Positions 37,506 to 49,310 of a stretch of DNA of 64,000 nucleotides are shown here, in pieces; positions within the stretch are counted from its first letter, which is position 1, and each line of letters opens with the position of its first letter. Origin of the DNA: Panicum virgatum (taxonomy: Eukaryota; Streptophyta; Magnoliopsida; Poales; Poaceae). The position numbers and the translations under genes are program-made. The notes under the pieces are model-generated. The model made no database searches. It saw nothing but the letters and a program-made list of their open reading frames with translations, and had not been told where the DNA came from. The DNA is taken from positions 19,564,733 to 19,628,732 of the forward strand of contig NC_053149.1 of assembly GCF_016808335.1 (NCBI RefSeq). Reading direction: 5' to 3'.

Positions 37506-38569
37506 GTGCCCCCAGGGGTACGTGCCCCCGCATCTTGCTTGGCGTCCAATGCAAAAGTAATGGTGAAGATTCATGCTATGAAAATTAACGGTATCTAACG
37601 GAGGTAAACAGCATGCAAGAGTATCTTTCTCACTGGTCACGGGCAGCGGGCAGCTCACCATCTCGATTCTCTGATTTCTCTCTCCCATCCCATCATGTGT
37701 TGTCTCTCTCACCTCTCATGGTCACGGGCAGCTCACCTTCTCCATTCTCCCTCCCATTTCTCCCTCCCATCATGTATTATTTCTAATTAGATGCAATCAG
37801 TCTGATAAGGTTTTGTTGCTTTAATTTCTCGGTAAGCATGCAGTGAGAATATGGCACAACCCATGATTTGGTGTTTTTTTTCCTACGATTTCTCTCTCTT
37901 TTCTATTTCTTGAGCTGAATGTTTTCTGGTTACATATCAGACTGAAGAAATGTTGTTGGGTTTATTCCAAAAAAACTCTGCTTTTTTGTCAGATTGTTAA
38001 TCATGTTATGCACAAACAGAAGTGAGATCTTACGATCTGACACGGTCTGACACACTGAGTCAGATTGTTGGTGGGCTTGACTCGATTCAGATTAGTTTTT
38101 TTTTAAAGTGTATATTCAAACTGACAAAACAATATATGTACATTAGATATGGTAGAAACTGTTTCAAGATAAAATGCTAGTAACCATTTGGACAGATCGC
38201 CCACTTGCTGGAAATCAATTTGAACAGAAGCTATTTTCCCAACAAACCAATACAAGAGTAGTAACAGTATTGTGTCAGATTGTTGAATGATTTGGATTAG
38301 ATTTTTCTGAGTCTAGATTGGAGTTTATATTCAATTTGGACCGAACCTATTTTTAAAATAAAAATTGCTTTCGCTATAAAGTTTGGACATAAGCTATTTT
38401 CTATGTAAATCAATGTGAAACAACAAGTTGGAGCGTGCCATAGCATTATAGCACCAGGAGAATAGAGAACGGAACAACAACAGAACAACAAAACACCATG
38501 AGTGTACTGACGCAAAGAAAGCTAACGGAGCCTAACGGCGCTGGGTGAGGGCACCTGCCCACGGGGGCA
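37506..38569. repeat. possible TIR element in SecA intron 1
   Basis: The ends form an imperfect inverted repeat of about 24 bp: TGCCCCCAGGGGTACGTGCC at the left, and the complement of TGCCCCCGTGGGCAGGTGCC at the right, near 38545-38569. No convincing TSD or transposase is seen. It could be a non-autonomous DNA transposon or a chance GC-rich pair. Confidence 0.35.
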
Positions 38570-38595
38570 TGAAGTATTTTCCGCTTGGTCATCTA

Positions 38596-38933
38596 GGCCG
38601 TGTTTAGATGTCGTAAAGGCAAAACGCAAATTTTTTGTAAATCGCTTGCATGGTGTACTAAATGTAGTCGAAAAATAAATCGCATTATAAAAATGGACTG
38701 TAAATCGCGAGACGAATCTAATGAGCCTAATTAGGACGTGATTAGACACTAAATTGCTAAAGTAATGCTACAGTAAACATGCTCTAATGATGGATTAATT
38801 AGGCTCATTAGATTCGTCTCGTAGTTTACATACGAGATCTATAATTAGTTTTGTGATTAGTCTACATTTAATACTTCAAATATTGAAGATTCCCTGACAA
38901 AAACGCAAAATGCAAAGTGATCTAAACACACCC
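38596..38933. mobile_element. Tourist-like MITE (PIF/Harbinger type)
   Basis: 338 bp, with termini GGCCGTGTTTAGA and its complement (TCTAAACACACCC) and a 3-bp TSD CTA (38593-38595 and 38934-38936). A large internal inverted repeat (GAGACGAATCTAATGAGCC with its complement) supports a foldback structure. It sits in SecA intron 1. Confidence 0.85.
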
Positions 38934-39918
38934 CTAATTGGTCAGTGAAGTTTTTGTTCAGAGATAAATTTTCAAATACATCAAGCTTCTCCATTCTCAT
39001 GAGCAAAATGGATCAATTACATGTCAAGGGTGTATGTTGAACTTCACGTTGCCAGATGTTGTTCCTATCATTACACAAATTACCATTCAATATCTACTTT
39101 ACTTTTATTAGGTGCAGTTTACTTTTATTAGGTGCTACTGCTATATTCAATAGCTGTCCCTGTGTGCCCAAGTGCGGTTTTTTCCTGTTCTAGTTGTTTG
39201 GTGTATGTACAGCTACAGCCGTGTTCCTGTTACCCCACGATCGGATTCGAGAATAATTGAAGGCAAAGTTTTCAGTGCTAATATACTTCAGTGACTCAGA
39301 AAGTCGAACTAATTTTGTTGCTGTTAGCTAACAGAAATGCATGGTTTTTCCAGTTCCTCTTTAAAACATATATTCACGATTGCATAGTGCATACTGCAAC
39401 ATTGCAGTTTAAAACACCGTACACATGATCGCAGGCTGCAAATATGGTAATGTGGTCAATTTGATGTCAATTTTGACACTTATACTGAAAGCATTCGATG
39501 CGAGAGTCCGTAACATTTGGGTACGTACGGGGAGGAGGAAGTCAAGGGACTCTCCGGCGCGCGCCCGCTCCTGGAGCGCGGCAGTGCGCGCTCGCAGGTC
39601 GGCGTCGGAAAGCGCGGAGACCTCGGGCTCCATGGCGTTGATGCGCGCCACGGTGTCCGCGTACTTCTTCCGCGTCGACTCCCCGTCGTCGCGGCCACCG
39701 CCGCCGAATACGCCGCCCAGAAAACCCCCCACGCGCGCCACGTGGGAGCCACCATCCCGGCGCCCCTGCATACCCCAGCCCCGCCGGGTGGGGTGGAACT
39801 GAACCCGGAATCCGCCGCAGCCCCCAGCGAGAGGCGAGGAGAGGCCGGTGGCCGACGAAGGGTGGGGAAAGCGCAGTGAGGGGGCGGCGGCCGCCGAGGC
39901 GTGAGGCGCCATGGCCAT

Positions 39919-40922
39919 GGCGCACGCTGGATGGCTTCTCTCCGGCGCGGTGGCGGCAGTGGCGCGCACGGCGACAAGCCGCCGCGTGCTCTGGGTGGTG
40001 GGTAACGGCTGGGGCGTGGCTGTGGAGTGTGGACGGAGGTGAAGCGGCCGATGGATAAGGAAGTGGGTGGGCCGTGGGCCAAGCCCATCGTCAGTTGAGC
40101 CCATATATGTAATAGAGGGGGAAGGAGGGTTGGTTGGTAACGTGGACTGGGCTAGACCGGCTTGGATTTACGAAGACGCTTTGCTCTTCCTAGGTCCAAG
40201 CCCCAGACCTACCCCGAAGCTAAGCTTCAAACTTGAATGAACCCGCCAAATCTCGTAAGTCGTAATTGCCCGTGACCATGGAATTCAGTTTTTTTAAGAC
40301 CATGGAATTCAGATTTAGAATTTTGGATTTACCAGATACGCAGAAAACCTGGACGAAACCATGCGAGAATAGTAAAAAATCAAACTGGAAAAGCCGAATC
40401 CAGTATGCCCCCACATTTTGTGATAAATTGATAACCAAAGATTTCCTTGGTACTTCCCGCTTTCCACAAAGCCGACCACCTTATTCCAAAAGGAAAAGAA
40501 GAAAGGAATTGAACTATCATCTAAATACCAACAGCAAAGTTATACTGCAGTTTTTGATCCTCATAGAAAGTCAAGGGCCGTCACTTCCCCCGATAAATGA
40601 ATGGATTTCAAAGAATAATGACACCATCCGGCAAAAGGTTGTATACATGTAACATCTGAGACGCTCATATTGTGTAAATTTCTCAGCCTGTATGACAAGG
40701 GACCATATATGAACTTACGCTAACACGTCAGGGTCAAAGGGGGGGAGAATCAGGCAAAATCATACAATTTCCACCACACCCTAAATGGAGCTTCACCAAA
40801 CCAAATATGTGATCGGCTCAGGCATGTCTCACTACGCCACAATTTAGCTCACAAAGATCTCAGCTGTTGTTTGGGCAACTCTGTCAGAAGCCATTTCCAA
40901 GTGTACTGCTCCAGTATTTGTG
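39919..40922. promoter_or_regulatory. SecA 5' flank and Sec23-like 3' flank
   Basis: Upstream of the SecA start (minus strand) there are clustered GGGCC/GCCCA site II-like motifs at about 40066-40087. These are common in plant nuclear genes for plastid and ribosomal proteins. The distal part, up to 40922, holds the 3' side of the Sec23-like gene. No other gene is seen. Confidence 0.45.
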
Positions 40923-43900
40923 TTAGCTTGGCTCTGGCGGGACCAATTTGAGGCTGCGCATCCACTCACAGAAACTATGGTCGTCGAAGTGGATAAAGCT
41001 GCTCTTTAACCTAGCCCTTTCTTCAGGGGTAAGTGTCCGTAGTTGCGGAAACCTTGACTCCTGAAACAAGTAAAAGTTCTCCTGTTAACAAACTGAGCTG
41101 CAGCAGGACTGCTCATTTCGGTTTACTTTATCAAGGACTACATAGCTAAAACATGGTTACATCTGTGAACTACAGGAGCAATGAATTCAGGTGAACCAAA
41201 TTGCAAGGTTAGCAGAAACACATACCTGCTCATAAGTAGGATCCTTGTGAGCTGGGATCAGGCGTGACACAAAATATCTAGCCTGGGAGCTTCCTTGCTG
41301 TGGCAAAATATAAGAAAGAAAAGTCAATTATAAAAGAAACGTATGTTGTGCTTTTTGTAAGCAATCTTTTACGCTAGTTTTGTTAATTAAGCAAGTATTA
41401 AAAGCCACGATGGTTTGGAAAAAAAAAAAGTCCATGTCGATGCACCAAAACATCCCATGCCACATTTATCTTCAGTCAAATGCCATGGCCATATTAACTA
41501 TAAAGCACATCGTAGCAAAAGCTAACAAGCACTACAAAGCAAAGGTTTACATTGGAGTGAACACATGTAATGATATTGTAGCACCAAAGTTTATAATCAA
41601 TAAGTTGCAAACAACAGACAGTGTGATATTTGATGAATTTTGGTACAGGACGCTATAAAGTGTGCTAGCAGGAATTTGCTCAGATATCACGATAAGAAAG
41701 CAGCTAGAAGTAACAGTGAAGAATGAGAACAAGCAAACTGACTTTGAATGAAAGTATCCTGGGAGCTGGAAAGCGATGCTCGCTGAGCTCTTCTGCCAGT
41801 GTACGGCATGCAGCTAAAGCTGCTGCACTTTGTCCTTCTTGGGCTGCTAGCTGAGCACCCTGAGAATAAGTAGCAATGATGGTCAGCGAATTAATAAGTT
41901 ACAAAGGAAACACCTAAACAGATTCAAAAATAGATCTCCGTACATTCTAGTCCCAGGATGTACTCATGTATGATTTTCAGTTTAAATAAGCATGGACTAG
42001 TGTCCTATTTCGTGGGTATCTATCAGTGATAATTTAATAATTTCAGTTCATTCATCTTTCACATTACATTCACTATGCGGTTCAAATTCTTCAGTACTCA
42101 TTAAATAAACCCATAACCCTGGCAGAAGTTTCCATCCATCTCTGTTCACCTTACAGGAGCACAAAGTGAAGTGGTGAATAATCGATTAAGAAATCACACT
42201 GGTATGTGGCACCATGGCCCTTTATTTGTCCAGAACATGTAGATGGTTCAAAATGACAATCAAGAATAAAGGCATCCTAACAGATAGAGTGCATCAAGGG
42301 TAAAAATGTACCACCTGCAGCTTAATACTAGTGTTTGGTGATCAAAACCTATCATCAAGATTCATAAATGATAACCATGTAGAGTGGTTGAAGGCAACAG
42401 TGAAAGAAGTAAGATAAACATCAAATTACAAGGTTGCGATAATGATACAGGAGATGGATCAGGAGTAACATACCAACCAAATGAAAATATCGGTTCCATG
42501 GTCCAGTATCACTGCAGCATTAGATTGCATGACAAGATCATATGCTGGCAACTCCTCAAATGTACCACCTTCACGATGCATTATGCACTGAGGTGCCAGC
42601 ATACGGAGTGAAAGGTCAAATGAAGCATTCAAGAATAGATTTCTAAGTACGGATCTTTCATCTTCATGTCCGATTATGCTACCTAAAAGTGGCCCCCTTT
42701 TCAGATGAAATAAGCACTCTGGGAGTGATGCTAGTTCTTTTGGGAAGCGATAAAGTTTTGATTTTGGGGCCTGATTACCAAATTTGAAAGCTATGTCCTT
42801 TACCCTTTCATCAATCGAGAGCCTCATATCAATAGCATCAGAGGCAGTTCTGGCACGCAAAACAGTTCTTTTACCGATGATAACTGACGCAACATCCTCC
42901 TGCACACTTGCCAGATACGCAGACAAACCATCAACAGTCTGCAGTCTCATAGTGATCACCCGAGTGATTTCTGCTTGATACATATTGGAATAATGGACTG
43001 CAAACTGAAAGAAAACAAAATCACTCTTGATGTCACCCTTTGTCTCCATAGACACAGAAAAACTTTGTGTCTCCTCAACACTATGAATCTGGATACAAAA
43101 TGAACTATCATGCTTGAATGTTTCGTGAGAATCAGGAGACGCCTCTTCACCCGGGCCAATAACTTGGGTAACAAGCATGTTATCTGAACACCTGATCTCA
43201 AATAAGCCATGGGAACCAGCTGCTCTAGTTGATGCCCTTTGCAAGTTGACCCCAAAGGCCTCTCCAAAGTCATCATGAAGTAAAAGCACACCTCCAGAAC
43301 ACTTTGCTAATGGTTGCAGAACAGGAACTCTTACAGGACACTGTCCGGCACAAAAGATATCAATGACAGTACTGTGTCTCTGTGCTTCATGCCCCAGACT
43401 CTCCATTGACTTCATAGCTGTCTTCTCCAGGTAAGCATAGTTTGGATGTTTAACTGAATGAGGCACAGATCCTGGTCCAAAGGTGCAAGGGCCACCAGCA
43501 CACACCAAGATCCTGCAGTTGCCTCCGGATCTCTTGATAATTCCACGAGACAACTCCACTGATGGACCTTGAATAATACCAAGGGCGACCTCTACGGCTG
43601 CGCCAAGGCACCGGTCCCTTGACACTTCTGGCACATTCAGTTGATAGGGTCTCAGGGATGAGAATATTGTGTGCGCAACAGGCAGCGAAGCATGTATAGG
43701 AGACAGGTAAACACCTGTCCCATAGATTAGCCCCTTCAAAGACTCATGTGTAGGCGACTTATTTCCAGGTAGGACATCCGCTGACACCGCTGCCCCCTCC
43801 GAGAAATCATACACCGAGACGGTTCGGCCATAGGTGATTATTCCTATCTTTGCTGTAGGAGGGAGCGAATCCACAAAAGCATGCAAGGAGCCCTGAAGAT

Positions 43901-44966
43901 GCTGCAGGTGTGCCTCGTCGAGGCACTCATCTATGAGGATAAAAATGGGGCCGGACACCCTTGAGTCAGACACAGGGACAAAGCCTGGCCGCCTGTTCCC
44001 CACCTGAACGTAATCCACAGTCGTTGATGCTAGCTCCGGCCAATGGAGCAGGTCCTGCTTGCTGGAGACAACGAACTCCCCTTCACTGCTGTTGAGCTTC
44101 TTGCAAATGATGCACTGCCATTGCCCAGAGGCGATCAAGACATCACAGTATAAGTTGACATAGGCTCCACAGTTCAAGCATCGCCGGGGGTCACGCTCCA
44201 CAACCTCTGGCCCAGGCGCCACCTCCTTCCCCGGAGAAACCAGAGCTCCGAACCCCAAGCTAGGGGCATTGAGCAGCTTCTTCTGCTTCAGCACCTACAA
44301 TTACAAAAAGGCACACCACGATCAGCACAGATTACAAGACCTCGTGAGTGAGCGTATAAAGCAGGGGTTGGATTGTATAATTTTATCCATGAACGAGAAT
44401 TTGTTCCAGTTTTTATGTTCAGTTCTCGATCCAAATGGTACCGTGATTATGTGTGCACATTTATAGATGAGCTCTAGGAGAAGGGCATTCATCACTGCAG
44501 CGAGGGGCAGAGAGCTGAGCGGTACCTTGTTCGCGGAGAACTGGACGTAGGGGTTGTCCAGGCCGTCGCCCTGGAGCGGCGACGGTGCGGGGGCGAGGTC
44601 CCCGTGCGGCGTGGCGGCGCCGTTGAGGAAGTGCGGCGCCAACGAGGTGGGTTGGGAGGCGGAGGCGGAGGAGGAGGAGGAGTAGCCGCCCCCCGCGGCG
44701 GCGAAGGGCACGGGGTGTGGCGAGGCCGGCGTGGCGCGGAAGGGCACGGCCGCGGGACGCAGCGGCGAGGAGAAGACGGGCGGGCCGGGGGGCGTGCTGA
44801 GGTGCGCCGGCGCGTGGCCAGGCCCGGAGCCTGGGCTGGGGGTGCCCCGCGCGGCGAGGGCGGGCGAGAAGACGCGCGGCGGCGGGGTGAAGGGCGCCGC
44901 GGGGAAGGGAGGAGACGCGTGCGCCGGCTGCGGCTGCGGCCGCTGCCCCGGCGGCGTCTCCTCCAT
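40923..44966 (-). CDS. Sec23-like COPII coat protein
   Basis: Sec23/Sec24-family proteins form the inner COPII coat for ER-to-Golgi vesicles; Sec23 acts as the GTPase activator of Sar1. Exons (minus strand): 44966-44526, 44294-42474, 41859-41743, 41297-41226, 41060-40923. The sum is 2589 nt, 862 aa, all GT-AG, no stops. The first 147 residues are Pro/Ala/Ser-rich and disordered. A zinc finger follows (RCLNCG and WQCIICKK, about residues 186-211), then the vWA-like trunk (FILIDECLDEAHL), the beta-sandwich and helical domains, and a C-terminal gelsolin-like domain (ILDHGTDIFIWLG). The size and N-terminal extension resemble the divergent plant Sec23 branch. A Sec24 assignment is less likely because the N-terminal region is short. 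The start is the only ATG that gives the Pro-rich leader in frame. Confidence 0.9.
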
Positions 44967-45899
44967 GCCGAACGCCGCGGCCGCGCCGCCGGGGATCGGT
45001 GGCGGCGCGCGGATCTGGAGGGGGTGGCGAGGGAGGGGACCTTGGCCTTGGGGAGCGCGCCTGGGATCGGAGAATTGGGGATCCGGACGACGAATGCGAC
45101 GAGGAAAGGTGGGAGATGGGCTGCGGCGAGATCGGATTTGCCCCCCCCCCCCCCCCCCCCCGCTCGGGTTAATCGAATCGAATCGACGTCACTGCGGCTG
45201 GATCTCGGCTCGCTATTGGTCGGGGTTCGCGGGTTTCCCTGGTTTACGAGCAGAGCACAGCGCTTGCTGCCTGCCTGCGAGCGTGACCGGGGCGGGATCC
45301 TACCGTTCGCGGGTGGAGAAGATGGGTCCACTCAAGTCAACGGTCACCTTTACTTTGCCTTCTGTGGGCAATGCAGGATGTTCCCAGCATACTAGCAGTA
45401 CGGTCGCCCACCGTAGGCAATATGATCATTTCGGTTTTATTCTTAACACCAATATGCTGTGAAACATAACTATGATACATTTTCGACCAAAACTCTAATG
45501 TATCTCATAGGAATATTTATTATTATCATTACGATAGGCAGCACATGTCTCAAGCATTGTAAACGTTAAAATAAACCCATATATATTAAAGAAAAACACT
45601 GCAGATGACACACTCCGATAAACCATCCTCTCAAATTTAGATGGTCACATGGGCGGCCCAGCATGACACGGTCCGGACTTGGATCGGGCATGACACGGTT
45701 GGTTAGCAACATGTCGTGTCGTGTCGGCACAGTCAGTACTCTAGAAATTTATTATCACATTTTACATGTTCGGTACACTACGTGAGAACTAGAAATTTGT
45801 AATGGGTGTGAATGACCTTTGGTAATGGGTTAGCAATGTGTCATGTTGTGTCGGCGCAGTCAGTACTCTAGAAAATTATTATCATATTTTACATATTCG
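44967..45899. promoter_or_regulatory. upstream region of the Sec23-like gene, with a C21 tract
   Basis: GC-rich 5' flank that includes a run of 21 cytosines at 45141-45161, seen as a G run in the direction of the gene. From about 45400 on it becomes AT-rich and transposon-like. No further coding region is supported. Long frames on the plus strand here are antisense shadows of GC-rich sequence. Confidence 0.5.
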
Positions 45900-45954
45900 G
45901 TACACTACGTGAGAACTAAGTATTGTAATGGGTGTGAATGACCTTTGGTAACGG
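45700..45954. repeat. tandem duplication of about 127 bp spanning a CACTA terminus
   Basis: The first copy covers about 45700-45826 and the second about 45827-45954. They share long blocks such as CAGTCAGTACTCTAGAAA, CACTACGTGAGAACTA and GGGTGTGAATGACCTTTGG, with scattered substitutions. Each unit contains flank sequence plus the first ~50 bp of the CACTA element. Confidence 0.88.
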
Positions 45955-47303
45955 GCAAACCATCTGTTACCCTTATTTCGTTACTATTGATGGATTAAAG
46001 GTAACGGGCAAACACCCGTTACTCATAACATATATTTGTAACCCGTATTTGACAATGACCGTTACCAACAACAGTAACTAGTAACCTAAAATGGCTGTTT
46101 TTGTGGACCCACGAAGAGATTTCGTAACAGGTACAGACTAGAGACCGTTACAAAAGACATATATTTCGTAACGAGCACTCACTGACGACGGTTACGTATA
46201 TCCGTTACCAGGTCTCCTTCTAGGCGCATTGGTCAGAGATTGTAACGGTCGTTAATTAAAGCCTATTACCTTCATATCATATAGGTAATTGTCATTTCTG
46301 TAAACCCATTACCTTCATATCATATAGGCCGTTACAAATAGGCGTTACTCATGACCAAAGCGTCTCCTTCTGGGCACGTTCAGTAAAGCTCATTTCTGGG
46401 TGTCCATTACAGATAGGTGTTACCCATGACCCAACTCGTCAAACTTTGTAACGTGTTGTACTTAATGCCTGCTACCTATACTTGTGCCACCCCTACAGGC
46501 ACTGGCTTCTCTTTGGCTGCATCCTGGAACCAATCAGGATTTGGCGGCCACTAGGTTATTCACATCACATATTTACACAAGTACACATAACATATATACA
46601 CATCACATCACATATATACACAAGTACACATCAAGTTTGTCCTTATCATTGAGGAGAAAGTTGAAGCAAGTCAAGTTCCTCATCAGACACATGCAATGAG
46701 TTTCAAGTTTATTACTGCAAGACTGAATCTACAATGAACTCATGTGGCATCTATTGGACCATCATAGAAGTTGCCATTTGGGTCTATGATCTCCTTAAGA
46801 ATGAACTCGCACAGCATCCCCTAGACCATCCTTAGTGCTCCTTGATCTGCCCGTCCGGTGGAAACTTTGTAATCCTGCATAATACAATTATTATGAGAAT
46901 ACAAGTAAAAAATCAGCTTCTAAAATCAAATGGAGAATATGAGCAGAGACAAGGCTAAACAGTATACACTTACAGAAGCCTTTTTCATTATGCTTATGTC
47001 AGCGAGTAAGTCCAATATGTTCAACGCAACATAGAATCCACACAACATGCTCCCTGATGGCTGCTGAGTGCACTGCATGAAGGTACTAAAATGAGATAAG
47101 TTAAGGTAGTACCAAATACGTATGAAGGGACAAAAAAAAACTCGATCTTACCGGGAAATCTGTCTTGTGCGCAAGTTTAGGTTTGCTTTTTGACTTTATT
47201 TTCATCTTTTTTTTTCATGTGCTCTGAATAAGCCCTGCATGATCGGCAATATGATTAGAAACACTGAGAGATGGAATTTTTATGAATACAACCTACAATG
47301 TAC

Positions 47304-48282
47304 TTACCAGTTCACAATAGTTACAACGTCCGTGAACTTTCGCTTTGGCCAAGCTTTATCAGAATCTAAATACCAAACAACATCCCACTTCATAGCAATG
47401 ATCACTAGTACATAGTGGCCACCGGTGTTGTAGGCACCCACCACGAAGTCATGCTCCATAGCCTTTCTAATTGTTTCTGTTACAATTTTGGTCTGGAATT
47501 GAATCATTGTGGCCGATAATACCTGTAGGTCCAAAAACCCAACATTGTAGTGCATCTCCTCTGCCTTCTTCTTCATTCTCGTACAAATAAATAAATTGTT
47601 AGCATGAATTTTGTGGTAAAAATTAAATAATATCTATTTTAGTTTGATGGGACATACAATATTCAGCACCTCAACAAGCTAATATCCAGACTATCCAAGT
47701 TGAAAAGGTCATACAAGCCATTGAATCCAACTATGATGCTTAATTCACCATCACTTTCAAAGTAGGATGTAGCCACCTTTGCAGGAATGCCATTAGCACC
47801 ATTCACACTTTGTTCTATGAAGTAAGCATGCAAGGCTTCACAACTTGCCCCAGCAGTCTTCAAAGTCTCTTCTGACAACATAGGCTCATCAGACTTGTAT
47901 TTTGGATTAGCCGTAGTTCAAACAACGACAATGTTTGAATTTTAGGGTTACTTTGGACGAGCTGCTCCTGTTGTGGCTACTAATGAGGCGTAGGTTGGAT
48001 GAGTTGCTCCTGCTGATGTGGCTGCTGCTTAGGCAGAGGTTGGCTGACCTGCTCTTGTTGTTGTGGCTGCTGCTTAGGCGGAGGTTGGCTGACTTGCTCC
48101 TGCTGTTGTGGCTGTTGCTGAGGCCAAGGTTGGTTGAGCTGCTGCTGGAGGGAGATTGGTGGAGCTGCTGGGGCAGAGGTTGACTGAGCTGCTGCTGTTG
48201 AGGCTAATGTGGTACCAATTTTTTTTTCAAGCTGCTGGCTGAGGCTGCTGCTTTTGCTGACGCTGAGCTGCAGTAGCTCCAT
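47304..48282 (-). pseudogene. Ulp1-like (C48 peptidase) fragment in CACTA
   Basis: Three minus-strand blocks look like pieces of one broken gene. A Gln/Pro-rich stretch (48282-47980, repeated QQQEQVSQP units) comes first. A block with LYDLFNLDSLDISLLRC follows (47881-47663). The last block contains HYVLVIIAMKWDVVWYLDS (47576-47304), which resembles the His/Asp region of Ulp1-type proteases. Such domains are often carried by plant CACTA and Mutator-like elements. Introns or decay separate the blocks, and the catalytic Cys was not located. Confidence 0.6.
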
Positions 48283-48514
48283 CTGAAGCTGTACCAGCTG
48301 ATGTGGGTGCAGAGGTGGGATCTCTCGACCTGGGTGGTATAACGATTCTCAGCATTGGTCACTATATTAGTTGCGAGAGAGAATCACCTAGGGTTGTTGT
48401 AACGTCCCGCCTCCCCGAGGCCGGGCTCGTTTACATCTGGCAGCTTTCTAGGACATAGACTACCCTCACAGACCAACACAAGTCTTTTCTGCATACTTTG
48501 TCCTCACTCATGCG

Positions 48515-48600
48515 CACCCGAGAAGAACTTCCCAATCAGTCGCCCATCCCCAAATTTCTCTGGGTCAAGCATGCTTAACCTCGGAGTTCTTTGGAGATCG
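48515..48600 (-). promoter_or_regulatory. 5S rRNA-like segment in Cassandra 3' LTR
   Basis: On the minus strand, GAACTCCGAGGTTAAGCATG matches the plant 5S box A region (GAACTCCGAAGTTAAGCGTG) with two differences. GGGGATGGGCGAC and TTGGGAAGTTC match the box C region. In Cassandra these segments act as RNA polymerase III promoters; activity here is inferred. Confidence 0.85.
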
Positions 48601-48880
48601 ACTTCCAGAAAAGAAGTTGCAACTTGTTGACATGCGTATTCTATAAATCCTATTAAGCCTTTGGGCTGGGGTGTCACATCCTCACCCCCCTTAAGAGACC
48701 GACGTCCTCGTCGGTCAATCCCAAGCCAGGACGTCCTCTCTTGGCCACGTCCCGTACGTCCAGTGCCAACGGCCAATGTGCGATGTCCATGCGTTCAGTG
48801 CCAACTGCGCATCCCTGATGCCCGCGTACTGACCTGCCACGTGCCCGTCCACATGTCGGTGGCATCTACGTCCCCACGCG

Positions 48881-48964
48881 CCCGTCCACATGCCTGTGCA
48901 CTTACGCCCCCGTCCACATGCCTGTGCACTTACGCCCCCGTCCACATGCCTGTGCACTTACGCC
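48881..48964. repeat. 28-bp minisatellite inside Cassandra
   Basis: Three perfect 28-bp units (start CCCGTCCACATGCCTG, contain TGTGCACTTACGCC) lie head to tail. A fourth, variant unit is near 49036. They occupy part of the internal region. Confidence 0.92.
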
Positions 48965-49220
48965 CGCACGTGCCCGTGAAACCGTGATGTCCATGCGTTC
49001 AGTGCCAACGGCGCATCCCAGATGCGCCCCACGCGCCCATCCGCATGCCTGTGCACTTACGCCCGTACGTGCCCGTGAAACCGCGAGAGTTGGCTCTGGT
49101 ACCATTCTGTAACGTCCAGCCTCCCCGAGGCCGGGCCCGCTTACATCTGGCAGCTTTCTAGGACATAGACTACCCTCACAGACCAACATAAGTCTTTTCG
49201 GCACATTTTGTCCTCACTCG

Positions 49221-49310
49221 TGCGTACCCCTTCCCGGTCGGTCACCCATCCTCAAATTTCTCCGGGTCAAGCACGCTTAATCTCGGAGTTCTTTGGAGAT
49301 CCGCTTCCGG
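49221..49310 (-). promoter_or_regulatory. 5S rRNA-like segment in Cassandra 5' LTR
   Basis: Same 5S-like block as in the other LTR: GAACTCCGAGATTAAGCGTG followed by GAGGATGGGTGACC. The box A/C matches differ slightly from the 3' copy, so the LTRs have diverged and the insertion is not very recent. Confidence 0.85.

Larger units (their letters stand above)
24220..39918 (-). pseudogene. SECA1: chloroplast SecA (SECA1) translocase ATPase, multiply disabled
   Basis: SecA1 is the ATPase motor that drives proteins through the thylakoid SecYE channel. Exons inferred (minus strand): 39918-39529, 37301-37101 plus 32971-32888 (one exon split by a transposon), 32436-32333, 32174-31995, 31778-31520, 31011-30901, 30662-30551, 30308-30141, 29428-29253, 28378-28312, 28169-28023, 27348-27253, 27161-27093, 26816-26715, 26183-25932, 25821-25754, 25630 to about 25525, 24964-24725, 24330-24220. 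Exon 1 encodes an Ala/Ser/Arg-rich transit peptide. Motifs seen: MKTGEGKT (Walker A), [43 protein letters not shown]. Lesions: copia insertion in exon 2; 40-bp insertion in exon 5 (31718-31757); GAA-to-TAA stop plus a lost codon in exon 6; 2-bp deletion before GMTG in exon 7; two stops (TAG, TGA) in exon 17. The other exons are clean, so decay is fairly recent. Start chosen at MAMAPHAS; the frame is open upstream to 40104. Confidence 0.93.

Noticed and set aside
40923..44966. Sec24 instead of Sec23 for the COPII gene
   Set aside because: The N-terminal disordered region is only about 150 residues and total length is 862. A divergent Sec23-type protein fits better, though the family call is shared.
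44604..45462. Long plus-strand Gly/Arg-rich frames
   Set aside because: They lie antisense to the Pro/Ala-rich first exon of the Sec23-like gene and have no family resemblance.
48661..49204. Open frames in both strands inside the Cassandra region
   Set aside because: The repeat-derived frames have no homology I recognise, and TRIM elements are noncoding.
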